From Asterias rubens (taxonomy: Eukaryota > Echinodermata > Asteroidea > Forcipulatida > Asteriidae), in assembly GCF_902459465.1 (NCBI RefSeq), contig NC_047067.1, positions 17,111,680-17,175,679 on the forward strand: a DNA stretch of 64,000 nt. The letters are read 5' to 3'. A program made the position numbers and the translations under genes. Positions within the stretch are counted from its first letter, which is position 1; each line of letters begins with the position of its first letter. Shown here piece after piece: positions 46,801 through 61,800 of the stretch. Under the pieces are notes generated by a model. The model did not search any database. It worked only from the letters and a program-made list of their open reading frames with translations, and was not told the origin of the DNA.

Positions 46801-49800
46801 AACAACAATTTGCTTTTTGTCAAAAAGAGTGTTGACTGCTAGTCCAACTTTGTATCCATTAAACAAAAAAGTGGAATTAGTTTGTGTTTAAGAATCAAAC
46901 CAAGTTCAGACAACTATGATTGTTAATTTGTCCACTTAATATGCAGTCAACTAACAGTTAGCACCTCTGTTGATTGTCTTACAATCCAGCTTGCGTATTA
47001 TGAGGTTCTAGTTAATACAAGGTTTTTACCAGCCCATGCATGTTTCAATGCATTTACATATGGGTTGTCTGAGCACTATAGTAGCAATTAAGAACATGGC
47101 TAAAGAATGAGGTATTTGGACAAACCCTTACAAGGTAATCATTGTTTTCAACCGTTTTGCCTTTTGTTATGAGAAAAATAAAAAACCAGAACAGCCTGAA
47201 ACTCTTTATCTATGAATTGTAAGACAATCAATAGAGGTGTTAACTAGATGCTATCGCTAGCAAAACTAATTGGAAACTGGTGTCACCAGTCAGTGAGCAA
47301 GGTTGTTAGCTCCAAACACCAAACAATGGTGGGATTAGGAGGCTTGCATGGTTCAAGGGAACAGATTCCATTCTGAGTCAGCATTTATCAACTCATCAGA
47401 AATCTTCAGAAAAGATACTGATCCTGTGAGTTTCATGAGTGCTTTTATCATGATGTGCCTATTCAGCCCTCAAAAACCCATTGCAACTGCACAGGCTAAA
47501 ATATCTTTATTGCAACAGCAAGATTTCCCTGGTATCCCGCGTTGACAATGAACCATCTAGCATCAGAGTGCATAGCATAATGGCCACAGGTGCACACAGA
47601 TAGGCTGCTGCAATACAGTGGAGTGGTTACCAATGAAAACCAATATGCTCATTGTTGACTGCGGCTACAATCAAAACTTCGCTTAACAAGTAAGTTAAAA
47701 TCTCAGTATTTGTCTCTCAAGCATGTAAAATGTAAACTGTGTTTTATAAATTGACTTTTAAATGAACTAACTCAATTCAAACAGGTTTTTTTCAGCCTAT
47801 ATAATGCTATGCTTGTTTGTGCGATACATGCACACACTATGAACACAGTTATCCACTCCACTGTATTGCAGCAGCCTATCTGTGTACACCTGCAGCCATT
47901 ATGTTATGCACTCTGTGCATAGGGCATCCATATTATCGCAATCGAATATTACAAGCTCCGGATATAACAAGGAAAATGGGCTACCCAGCAGACCTCCTAT
48001 TAGTGAGAGTCAACTGTACATATTTTTTTTGATCAGCAGCCGATTTCACAAAACTTTACCTAACTGCTTAGGTCCACTTGTGCAACGTTTACATGCGCCA
48101 TAATCATTGCGCAAGTGGACTTCTGCAGTTGCGTAAAATTTCGAGAAATCGGCTGCTGATATTCTTCATGAAAGTAAGCAAAACCATAGAAACTAGAGTT
48201 AACATACCTCTTTAAGAGTGTCACTCTCTGTGATTGTAAACTCATATTTCTGCCTTTCCTTTTCTTTCTCCCAGTCCGAAAGCTTCTCTTTATGTTCTGC
48301 CATCTCAGTCTCATCAGTCACCTAGAAATAAACAAAACAGATTCGAACATCTTAGGGTCATTCTTACTTTCCATCTGGTCGGGTAGCGTGGGCAAGGTAC
48401 ATTGGATCACTGGGGACCCCGGGCACAGGAGACTTAATTCAGGTCCTGTTCCATTGCGAGAGGTCCCTAAGGATACCTGCCGTCAAAATGTAGCTGTTGT
48501 GGTCCCGAGAATGGGACTTGACGGGGTAGTTTCTTACTCTGCACGTTATTATTGGAAAATCTCCCCAAATGGGGAGATGTACAAAAGCAATGGGAGCTTG
48601 GAAGCGCTGCCCTGTCGGTAAAATATTCATTACACCCTGTGACATCAGCAGGCAAGGGGGCGTCAGTATTATTATAAGTCGTTGAGGTGCAATCCCAAAG
48701 TTCAAGTTTTGTAAACAAAACCGACCAACGGACGAAAAGGGCTGCACGAGAAGGGGATTAAGATTGATGTTCTTGACTTAACTGTTTTTATTGTGTAAAT
48801 CATAATGAGACTGGCGACAGTGCTTAGTTTCCCTCTAGTAGTTGCAACAATGATAGTGTAATGAGGTTATTAAGAATGGACATAGTTTGACATTCAAGAT
48901 AGAGAATCAATGGTTACCTCACAAACAATGTCTAGATCATAGAACGAAGGTTCCCCATTTGCAATAAATGTGCCTTTACACATGCAGCTTTCTCCAGGTT
49001 GTAATACACCAGTAACAGGTTGAATATCAATGACTTGGCTGGCACTATCACTTGTTACAAACCACTCAAAAGATGTGCTGTAAAAATAATGATTATCAAA
49101 GCAATTTATTTACAACACATGTAAACACTGTTGGGTTAACAAGTTAACCATTGTTATTATTTAGAGAATCAGTCTTGTCAGACTTAACGAGTCATAACAC
49201 TCGAGTCCCACTTGAATCACATTGGCAAAAGACTTGGTTTCCACTATTATGACGCAGACTTTATACTCACAGATCACAAATGTATACAGCGCTAAGTTTG
49301 AAAACTTTAGTAAAAACACAACTCAAAAACTATTTATAAGTAAAAGCTACTGAAATCCACTGGATTGTCTATCCATAAGACTGAACTTTTATTTGGTTTT
49401 TACTCATAACCCAATATGTGTTAGGCACTGTACATAACTTTTCAGAGTCTTCTTGTGAAAAAATTTTTTAACAGGCATATTACTATCGGCAGGAAAGATT
49501 TCTAGGTAAAGTGCTCACACTTTCTGTTTCTCAATACAGTGTAATTCCTAAGCACATTCTAAATAATAATGACTTACCTGTGACTAGATTGGTTAGTCAT
49601 CTTAATGACCCGGCGTGATTGAGTGTCATTCCAAAGCACATTCTAAATAATAATGACTTACCTGTGACTAGATTGGTTGGTCATCTTAATGACCCGGCGT
49701 GATTGACAAAATAGTGGCATATTGCCAAAAGCAATACGCTCTTCACTCAGATACAGGAGCTGTCCTTGAACGGGAATGCTTTGTACAGTTGGGACTTGAC

Positions 49801-52800
49801 TAACTTCAGTACCGTCTGTCATTGGCATTGTCTGTCCCATGATCCTCTTGTCATAACCAACCCCTGAGAAGGTGATTAGGGCAGTATCTCCACCAATTAT
49901 ATGGATCGGCACGTCCACCTAATTGGAAAAACGAGTCTTTTCACAGTTAACCAGATAATGTGTCATACCATGAAGCACTTGGTAACGATTAAAAGAGATG
50001 CTAAAAGTTCATGTTTTTTTTGTTACCTAAATGTTTGATGTAATTGTGTAAAATGTCCCCTTACCATGCTTACAGACTGGTCACACACACATCTATACTC
50101 ATCTATTTTCTATTTGTTGGCAGTAGTTAGACTGTGTGTTAGCAAAAACAATTTACGTATATAGTCACACAGGCTTGATCTGCTTTGGATGCTGACTGTT
50201 ATTTTAAGTTCAAAATCCCACAGGCTTACATTTTGCAGAGTGCATGCTGTAAGTAAGACTTGATGTGGGTTTGACCGGGTCGTGACACTTGTGTCCCAGA
50301 GCAACACACTTCACTATAATTGCTTCTCTCCAACCAGGGGTAAATGGGTACCTGTTAGGGCACAGATGGTTCTTATGATTGATGTAGCAGAGTAGCGCAT
50401 ATTTGTTGCACAGGCTGTATACTCCCCACCAGGGAGCTGATATGGTTTAAGGAGTGAATTAAGGCCCAGTGACCAGCGATAATAATGTGAAGCGCTTTGG
50501 GCGCCCTTCAGACGTAAAAAGTGCTATATAAAACTAACTATTATTATGATTATCCCCGATGCAAATTTAACATCTATTATGATTATTATTAATAATATCA
50601 TCAAATATAGCCATTTCCTAACAACATCGTCTCCTTTTTATAATCTTACAATCACTGCACCTGCAATTTCAACTTGTATCAAATGTATATTAAGTTTAAG
50701 TTATGAGTGCATTTTGCTAGTAGCTAACAGTCATATGTAAAGGAGGCTCAAGCATTTGAACCAGTTGTAGACTATTTAGACATTAGTGAAATTACCTCTT
50801 AACCTGTCATCTATTCTCTCAAGGTTTATTAAATTACAATTTGCAAACTTATTACAATCATTTACAAAATTCTTTAAACACGGTCACAATTTTTGTTGAT
50901 GGTTTGTTTGCAATTGAATGTGCCTACCTTGTACTGCTTTGCTTCAAGCGGAGAAAACACCCATTCAACATTGGCAGTTCTACCTGCAGCAATCTCACCA
51001 CTTGGGTTCAGGCATTCAAATATCTTATGATTGTAGTTCTCCTGGAAATAAAGTAGTTGTTAAATTGTAAGGCTTATTGTGCCATGAAAACTACAACTAA
51101 AAGGCACCCTCTTTTCCCTTTTTTAAATACAAATTATACATCTTTGATGAGAATATGTTATATGCCTGGTAGAAAATAGAAAAATTTGTCATAGAACTGT
51201 TGTAAAACGATTTACAGGTAGGGAGGAAACGGAGGGAAAAACGAGTCAACAAAAACATCAGATCAGACTTAAACTAAAAGTAATTGTGTTCTGGTCCAGA
51301 ACCAAGATTCTTGGGAAAAAAAAGACCTGGTATTTGTTTCACTCTGGTAGACAGTTGAACATTGGCCAACTTCATGCACATTTATAAACCAGAATGAGTA
51401 GAGCAACATTTTGATGTATGAACAAGTTGATGGATCATCACATAATTATCATTACAGTGTCATGGCCGAGTGGTTAAGAGCATCGAATTCAAGTTGTGGT
51501 GCTAAATCACCGGAGTGTGGGTTCGAATCCCAGTCCTGACACTTGTGTCCTTGAGCAAGATACTTTACTATAATTGCTTCTCTTCACCCAGGGTTATAAA
51601 TGGGTACCTGCGAGGGTAAAGGTTAATATTGTGTATGAAAAAGCCTTCAGAGCGCCACGGCAGCTTGGGCTGTATACTCCCTAGGGAGCTGAGAAAGATT
51701 AAAGGGATGTTATTGGCCCTATGGCAGGGGCACTAATGCAAAGCGCAATGATACAGTTATTCTGAAATGTGCTATATAAGAAATTGTTATTATTATAATT
51801 ATCAGGTACCTGCAATATATATTCCAAAGCTGTAAGATCTAGTTGGTACATAACAGGAACAGCGCCACCGTTGTACAACTCATACACCTGCTTAGGGTGG
51901 CTGGCTACACCAACTGGCACTGGGGCAAACATGTGATTGTTACTTGGAAAGTGCACATACTTGCACTCTGGATCCACAGTCACACCTACAAAGTTTAACT
52001 GTAAAAAGAAACCATAGTTATCATTCTCTAAATGCACAAATTTGTTTTCAATTATTTTGTTAATCTGACAGCTGAATAGTGCTTGTTTAAATGAGGATAC
52101 TAAACCATGTTTTGCTTTTTTATCTTTGTAATAGGTGTGTTCGATTAGCTTCCCTGTGTCGTCCCCGCGGTGCTCATTCAGGCAAGCCCCTAACAAGAGC
52201 TAATCGAACGATCACTCACCCTCTCGCGGTGATGTCAAGTGACCCGTTCCACAAGCAGGGCACTCGGGGCTGACCCGGGTGAGCCCCTGGAATGACTTTA
52301 AAGCAATTCGAAGGGGTCGACCTGGGGAAGCCAATCGAACGCACCCAATGTAAGATGAGGAACATCTATTGTACATCAGAATGACAAATAAAATTACTTA
52401 CCAGTATTTCTCTGCCTCTTGTCAGTTTAAACAGAACAGGCAAACGATCTGTACCAGCGAAGTCATGGTTATAGGTGAAGGTGATGGTCTGACTTTGACC
52501 TGGTCTAAGCTTGCCTCGACTTGGCTCTATATTGAACAACTTATTGTCCATAATCCTCATCTGTAATAAGAAAGGATCAATCACAATAATTATTTTCCAT
52601 TTATGCAATTTAAACAAATTTAAGGAACTAGGTAAACGCTTTCTAGTATTCATGAACATGCATTTTAAGCCCAATTTAATAGACATTTAAAAAGGTGGGA
52701 GGACAACATCATGGAGTGGACGGGCCTGACACTGAAAGACTCCCTGAGAAAGTCCGAGGATCAAGAGGGATAGAGGAAACTGATTGACAAGTATTCATGG

Positions 52801-55800
52801 GGTGCCCCCACGGTCAGACGACTCCAGGATAGGTAACAGGTAACAGGAACTTTCCACAATGAAAAAGGAAATTTTTAAAAGGAAAATTTGATTTGATCAA
52901 TCCATTGTGTTGAATATACCTCGTGTAATTCATCCACATCATAATCACCAGTTTCTGCCCAGTATTCCAGCTCCAGTTGCAGATCAGTTGGATACAAAAA
53001 ACACCTGTAAAGAAAGCAGTATTACCATCATTGGATGTCATTACAAAAAAGAGTTTCAAAGCGTAGGCTTATGTACAATTATTGCTACCAATTACAGTAG
53101 TTATGACCCTTTAAAGGCACTGGATACTATTGGTAGTTGCTCAAAATAATTGTAAGCATAAACACTGACTTGGTAACAAGCAATGGAAAACTGTTGATAG
53201 TATAAAACATTGTGAGAAACGACTCCCTCTGAAGTAACGTAGTTTTCGAGAAAGAGGTAATTTTCCACTAAAACATTTGAATTCGATTTAAAGACCTCAG
53301 AATTACATTTTGAGGTCCCGAAAACAAGTATCTGAAAGCACACAACTTATCTTGCAACTTCGACGACCAATTGAGTTCAAATTTTCACATGTTTGTTATT
53401 TCATGCATATGTTGAGATACACCAAGTGAGAAAACTGGTCTTTGACAATTACCAAAGGTGTCCAATGTCTTTAATTGTTTTTATTTATACATGTTATTAT
53501 CTATGTTTACCATTCTGTCGGTACAGTTCCTGTATTTTCCAGCATAAGATGAACAACACATGGGGCACTGCCCTGAGGAGCCCCACTGAAGTTGAAGTCC
53601 ATTATAGCACGAGTGTGGACATCTGCTTTACGTGTTGTACTATGGCGTGTTGGTGTTGTATATGTGAGCTCTTCTGGGGATGGGTTTGACTCCAAACATA
53701 CATTCAGACTGCAAAACCAACAACAGGAATTAATTATCAGCACATGCAATAGTGTCAGAGGCAAATTACATCACAATAGACTGATTGCACGACCAAGTCA
53801 CTTGACCTGAGATGGGTATTAAACACCAACAAACACAACATACTGCATACCAACGTGCGTTAAAAAGATATGATTATTGTTGCATTTGTTTGTTTAATCA
53901 AGACTTTTCTTTCTCCCAATCACTAAAGAATATTCTGGAATTTGTATCAGAAACCTTACCGATGGCTGAACAATGCCAGTAATGGGTAAACACAGTTCCA
54001 CCAACTAGGAAATTCTACGAGAATGTTCACACGATGTCATGTGTTACGCGCACGGAGAGTGTGGTTTTTCATTGCCCTCATTGTAATGATTTGGCTGCCA
54101 GTATTTTCAATAAATATTTACTGAAGAAGCTGCAAATTCCTTTTTTCACCCTAAAATTATTTGATTAAAAGGGGTAGCTGTCAGCTAGAGTCAAACAACT
54201 TCCATTCCAGCCTCCCTTGGTACAGCCCAACTTCACGCCAAGCGCAACACAAAACTCAAGGCGTGTGAGCTCGCTCAAACGTCGGTAATTTACCTAGTCC
54301 ACCATACTCTCAAAAGAAATTTCTTTTGTAGTAGAATACTGGATTTATCAAACAGCAAATGAGAATTAAATCAATGTCAAAACTTTCAACTTTATTACAA
54401 GGGCTTCGTTTTGAGTTTAAAATGCCATTGATTGGAAATACAGCCGATTATACTCCATCGGTACGAGTGTAGCCGTGTTTTTCTATACCCATCTCAGGTC
54501 ACATGTAAACATTGGTCCTGCAATCGGTCTATTGTGGTGGTATAGCATCTTTAAATAAACCTCAAACTCAGAAAAATATGAATAAAATGAACACTGCCAT
54601 ATACTAAACATGCCACGATAACCTGTTACGATAAATTAACAAGATTATCCCAATCAATGCTAAACTTGTTTAATGCTATTTATCTGCACTTATTCCCCTC
54701 TTTTTCTACCAGATTCTGTTGGGTTTCTATGTTTAGGGGAAGTAGAATGATCAATTTTAATTTACTATTGATGCAATAGGGTACTTGTTATGTAAGATTG
54801 TTTTCCAAATGATATCTTGGGGGCTGAAACAGGCAACAACTTAACCAGTGGACTAATCTCAACTTCTGTCATAATATTTTGCATTTTGCATTTTATTTTG
54901 CATTTTGGTAAAATTCTATAAGTTCATGTACACTGTAGATATTGCTGTTGTTCATAAAAAAAATTGTACATGTTCTAGTGCAATTCATCCATATCGGTTG
55001 TCATTCTGTTCATTCCTTTGTAATGTTTTTATGAAATTAACCCTTTAAAAAAAATTTAAAAAAATAAAACAACAAAAAGTAGTCATGACTCACTTGTCCA
55101 ATGAAAACAAGTTCCACAAACTAGCCTTACTGATGCCACTAGCACTGCCATAACATCTAGCATCAGTCACCTTCAGCGTAGGATATACACCCACTGCAGT
55201 CAGAGTAGTCAACTTGTGTTTCTCTTCAGAAAGAGGATGACCAATGTCTTCAGTTGTTGGAGTCCACAGCTGATAGGAAATGTCAAACGTGTAGGAAAGA
55301 CGACGCGATGGACGGACAGTAGCATGAATGATCCGACGGGAAAAAGCTGGCACAGTATCATCACACATATCTAACTCAAGTGCTGCAAGTTTCAATCGGA
55401 GAAAAACTTTTGATTACAATTTAATGATAATAATTATTAATTCGTTTATTATGCACAAGTTTCATAAAACATATGTACAGATGCGCATTACAATATTAAA
55501 AACAAAAACAGATATTAACAATTAGTTAAGAATATTTAAAATTGGAATCTACGCTGAAAAATTTGTGTAAAGTGGTGGTGACCTGAGAAGTACGCTTGCA
55601 TCTTAGCATTTTTTTCTCTGCAACAATAAGCACAAAAATTTGCTTACCGTTAAGCAGTGGTATGAAACTGGGCCCAGTTGGTATTAATAGGCAAGTTCAA
55701 TTGTATCATTGCAAAAATGAGTATGAGTTTGCCATTGGTAGGAGTATGCAAAGATGTTGTTATAAGCTTCAGAGAAAAGCTTTACATGCCAAAGTTACTA

Positions 55801-58800
55801 CTTAAACCCATTATACACTTTCGGAACAGGAAACAGATTTACAAATAACTTACAGGGTTTACAGAAGGTAATGGTAAAAGACTTCTCTTGAAATGTTATT
55901 TCATGAAATGCTTTACTTTTTGAGAAAACATTAAAACAATTATCAATTCTCGACTACGAGAATTACGGATTTATAGTAAACACATGTCATGACACGGCGA
56001 AACGTGCAAAAACAAGGTAGGGTTTTCCCCGTTATTTTCTCCCGACTCTGACGACCTAAATTTTCCCAGGTTTGTTATTTTATATATAAGTTGTGATACA
56101 CGAAGTGTGGGCCTTTGGACAATACTGTTTACCGAAAGTGTCCAATGGCTTTAATAGTTTCATGATAAATCCTCAAGATAGTTTACAAATAAGAGAGTTG
56201 AAATTACCCAGTTTGTCTTCCTTGCTAGCCTCCTCTGCATAACTCCCCTGTAATTGTTGATCTATAAGCAGCTTGTAGTGGAGACTACAGTTACTGTTAT
56301 TGTAGATAACAATATCATGACTGACTGCTGTACCAACAACAACATCTGACAGGTCAAAGGAGGGAACTTCAGCCTAACAACCATAAACAAATAAATCAAA
56401 TTTGTATTAACTTTTTGATTTGTTTTCTCCCCATAAAACTGATGAAAAATACAGGACAACCGAAAGTCAATTTATTACAGAAAAGGATGTTCATACAAAG
56501 CTGATAATGCTACATGTATCCTTTAGTTTTTATATAGGAAAGGTGAATAAGTAACTTAATTGACACTTCATAAAAACTCCCTGTGGACCCAGCATAATCA
56601 ATTCTAATTGACTATTATACAATTGTTGCACGCTGTGACGGAATCCATGGCGTTTTGTACATCATCACCTCGGGTGTCATTTTCCCCCAAGGGTGTACAA
56701 AAAACCATGGACCCCAATCGCAGCGTGCAACAATTTTTTTTATACCTTGGTAACATGATTATTCCTCTACTCAAAGTTATGTTGTCATCTTAAAATGTTA
56801 ATTATGACGGAGTATGCATAATTTATTAAGCAGACGAACAGTTGCTCAATTAAGAAATAGTTCTTCTCTGTTCCCTCAAACCCGCGCCTGTTTTGTACTA
56901 AGCATTGGAAATGGACCAACGGTGGGAATGATCAAGGTAATGTACACCGGTTAACAAAACTTGACACTGGGCAGCCATGGTACATGCGTATTTGTTTCAC
57001 ATCCAATCAAACTTCACAATTTGTTACCGAGGTATAACAAACTCATTTGCTATGAACTAAATAATACTAACACATTCAAAGCTTAATGCATGTATGATTC
57101 AAACAGGCCAAGGTGAACAAAAGCATTTAGGTTTGCAAACATTCCATAAACCTTCAAAAGTTTGACCCTTTCTTTGTTTTCCAGTCCCTTCCTTCACTTT
57201 CCTTCCCGCCCCTGGAAGAGAAAAATTCCTGTTCAGAAACACAAACCTTAATTTCTCCAGTTGCTCCTTCTCCAATAACTCTCAGGTTAAAGTGCTGTCT
57301 TCGCTTCAAATCACTATTTAAACAAAAGGAGCACAATTAACTTCATAATTGATTTGTCGTGATGAGCTTTTCTTATAACAACATTTTTGCGCTAATTAAA
57401 GACACTGGACACAATTGGTAATTGCCAAAGACCAGTCTTCTCACTTGCTGTATCTCAACATATGCATAAAATAACAAACCTGTGAAAATTTGAGCTCAAT
57501 TGGTCGTCGAAGTTGCGAGATAATAATGAAAGAAAAAACACCCTTGTCACACGAAGTTGTGTGCTTTTAGATGGTTGATTTCGAGACCTCAAATTCTAAG
57601 TCTTGAAATCAAATTCGTGGAAAATTACTTCTTTCTCGAAAACTATGGCACTTCAGAGGGAGCCGTTTCTCACAATGTTTTATACTAGCAACCTCTCCCC
57701 ATTACTCGTCACCAAGTAATGTTTTATGCTAATAATTGTTTTGAGTAACTACCAATAGTGTCCACTGCCTTTAAGGAAAGGACCTCACTCAGAGTTGAAA
57801 ATCTTGCAAAGTTGTTTTTCTCTCTACATTCTGTTATTTGAGTGGCTAAAACAAACTGAAAAATAAGATTTAATTGAATAACAAATAAAACATGTTGTAT
57901 GTTTCTTTTCAATTAAGCAAGTTAACAAATTTAAAATGGAAAGTATGATAAACATTCAGACATATCAAATTAAATTGTATGTTTGCAGCAGCCATGAACT
58001 TATGTAAAATATCTCAAGAAACCAGATGGAAATTAAGTAGAACAAATAGAATAGTACAAACAAATTCTGGCGTTATTCATAAATTAATAGTCAATGCTGA
58101 CCAAACGATGTAAGTTCCTGCCTAGGAACTGATTTGACATGTGATGAGTCAATGTAACTTACCCTTCATGTTTGATGTCTTCCACATACACATAGGGTTT
58201 CAGAACAAACTTTTTGTCCTCTTGCGGTGAAAATGTCCATACATGAGCCTTTAAAAACAAAATATAAAGGTGAAACATCTTATTTGCTGTTCAAATTCTC
58301 TAAATTGAGTTATACTATAAACCTTCTAAATGTCATCAAATAAGGTGCTCACATTTTCTGTAAAACACTGAACAGTGGTTTATGTTTTGTCCAATGAACC
58401 TGTGACGTCATAAAACAGTCGTAGCTCACTGTAAATACATGTACATCACTGCATGCCATGGAGTACTTTGACATCTGCTGAAGTTAAAATCCTGCCTGTG
58501 CTTGTTTTAAAAAATTGGACATGCAAGTTTTAAACTTGCACAGGTTTCTAGTATGTGTTAACATCCAATGTATAACATGTTGCATGTAAACTTTGATGTG
58601 ATGGAATTTGAGGATAAAATTTGAAAGAAAATAGTGTCATGTCGGAAGATTCAACTTTTTTTCTAGAAATTCGTTGGACTCTTCAAGTTGGACAGGTGAT
58701 TGTTCAGGACCAGATGAAGTGTTTGTGGAGGGGGGGGGGTGGCAAAGTGGACATCTTTGTGGTGCAGAGAGTCCGGCATTGGTTGTGCACATTTTGGGGT

Positions 58801-61800
58801 CATGTGCATCGTTTGCATAAACAGCTATTGCTCTTATTGAGTTAGGCTCTTATTGAAAACGCTTCACAGAATGTCGCAATTTGGATAGGTAATCTTCTAG
58901 TAAGTGGGGTGTACAGCAACATAAAGCTATTTTTTGGGATCCATGAAATCTGATATGCCATTAAAATGTAACAAAAAGCAATAATTGATTCCCTCTTTAA
59001 ATTAGTTTCACATTGCAATGAATTCTTTGAACAAGCGAAGTATTCACAGAAAAAGTAATATAATATCACCAGTATGCTTTACACGGCATCGTTTTATGTC
59101 AGCGTTTTATGTCAGCGTAAACCAACATCTTTCAACTCATGAAAATATTCGCACCACTGCACTCATAAACATTCATTATTTGTTATATGTCAGCGTAAAC
59201 CAACAGTTTTAAAGAGAAAATGTGAGATCGCTTACAGCAAAAACTTTAACTGACTTTCCAAACAAAGATATGTTACTTATAAAACACCCAAGCAGTTTCT
59301 TGCCATTTAATTGACAATGACAAAGATCTACTTGGATGTTATAAACAACAAATAATGAATGTTTCTCATTTGTGCAACAGTGTGTACTTTTTCATTTGTT
59401 GAAAGATGCAATGTGCCATTCAACTCGACTCCACTTTATTGAAAAGAACATTCCATCTTACAACTCATGAAAATACTCACACCACTGCACTCATAAACAT
59501 TCATTATTTGTTTAATATTTGTTAATAAAAGCCCCTTTGACTCTTATTCCATAACCCTTATGTCTAGTCTAGTATACCTTACCTGTTGTTCATTAGGTAG
59601 TATTACACCACTTGCTGGTTCAACATTGATGACCGACTTCCCATCCCCAGGTATTTTCCAGGTATATTTGAGTGGAATACGTGAAATATTCCTGATCTTG
59701 TAGCTATGTTGAGATGAAGTCCCGATGCAGGTAGGTTTGAAGTACAGTACTCCCTATAAACAAAGTCATTTGCAGTTTGATGTTACTAAGATAACATTTT
59801 CTAAATCAACACAAAAACATAAACCTCCTTATGAATTTTTCTCTTAAAGACACTGCAGCCGATTTCACGAAACGCTAGGATCATCCTATCTCGAGTTAGG
59901 ACGAGTAACCCGTCCTAACTTAGGATGACTTCAATGCGTCCTACGTATTTGGATACGGAACTGAACCCATCCCAAGTCCTAAGATTAATCCTAAGTTAGG
60001 AAGAGTTTGGTGAAATCGACGGCTGGACACCATTGGTAATTGTCAAAGACCAGTCTCCTCAATTGGTGAATCTCAACATATGCACCAAATAACAAACCTG
60101 TGAAAAATTTGAGCTCAATTGGTCGAAGTTGCGAGATAATAATGGAAGAAAAAACACCCTTGTCACACGAAGTTGTGTGCTTTCAGATGCTTGATTTCGG
60201 GAGCTCAAAATCTAATTCTGAGGTCTCGATATCAAATTCGTGAAAAATTACTTCTTTCTCGAAAACTACCTTACTTCAGAGGGAGCCGTTTCTCACAATG
60301 TTTTATACTATCAACAGCTCCCCATTGCTTGTTACTAAGTAAGTTTTTATGGCAACAATTATTTTGAGTAATTACCAAAAGTGTCCACTACCTTTAAGGC
60401 AGCCTTGACTTGCTTTTACAAATTGCGAAGATATACACAGTTGGCCAGCCAAATAACAAGATTCTGGTTCAGAGAAAAACTAGTTGGAATTGAGCAACTT
60501 ATGTTTACTCTGTTCAAATTATTACTATTTAAAAAGTCTTTGGTTCTTCTAAGAACCTTATACTTTCATACAATAGATTATTTCTTAAAGATAAAGATGT
60601 GATTTTTAGACTTTGTCACAGGATACTTCCAACCCGGGACAAACTTGTTCATATGGGAATAACTGATAAAGTTGAGTGTCCTCTCTGTAAATCTGCTACT
60701 GAAACTACTGAGCACTTGTTTTTATACTGCAAAACAGCGATTGAACCCTGGTTATACGTTGAACATTTAATTAGAAAACAAGTTGGTTGTAGTTTCTTTT
60801 GTTTAACTGATTGTTCTATAATTTGTAGCACCAATCTGTCGTTTGTGTCGATGATTATTGTTGCAATGATGATTAGGGTAATTTGGAGATGTAGATGCGA
60901 TCTTGTTTTTAATGAAGACAAAACGTACACCAAAGCTAATATTGTTCAAAGTTTTAAACAAGCGCTGAAAAACTTCTTGGTAATGGAAAGTGACCGACTA
61001 AAAACATCTAGATTTAATCAACTTTACAAATTTCTGTGTTTTTTTCAAGATGACAGACTTATCTTTAAGTTTAAATTTTCGCTTTACCTAATGGCTATCA
61101 TTTTGGGGATTTCCTTTTGAGATTGTTTTGTTTTGTTTTGTTTTGTTTTTAATTTAATTAATTCCCTTGTTTTCCTTATTTCGTGAAAATGTCACGCTAA
61201 AGTGCTTTTTATATATTTGTTTCGGTGTATATACTAGAATATTTATTTAATGTTCGTTTTTGCTATTTAATAGCAGTATTTAGTATGCTTCTTTATTAAT
61301 GTGGATTAAGTGATGTATGTTGTCGTTTGTAGAATAAACGGAGTAGAATAACTCCAATCGAAAGAAAAAAAAGAAAACAAAAGTTTTTAATTGTCCGGGC
61401 CTATTTTTGAATGACCCCTTTATTGTTGGTTGGAATCCTGACTGCGCTGTGTCTTTGTATACGTTGTATACACGCACAGTCTACGTCAATTTCTAATGGG
61501 TGCCTGCTCGCGCCGTCGCATCTGGCCCCGCCTTAAAAATCGTCAGAGCATTAAGTTTTGTACGAGAGGAAAGCCCTTGAACATGGCAATCCTGTGGTGG
61601 TAAAATTTTGAAGATTCAGCATGATACTGGAATCGAAACTACCCGTTGTACATTTTGTTTTTCTCTCCGACAGCTCTGTGCACAAAACTCCCATATTGGA
61701 GGTTGTTGAAATCGTTTCTGAGCAACCCCGCCTACTTGAGCTTTTTTCTATCAAGAAGTGTGCAAGTCGCCCTAAACCTTTAAAATATGGATGCAGGAAC

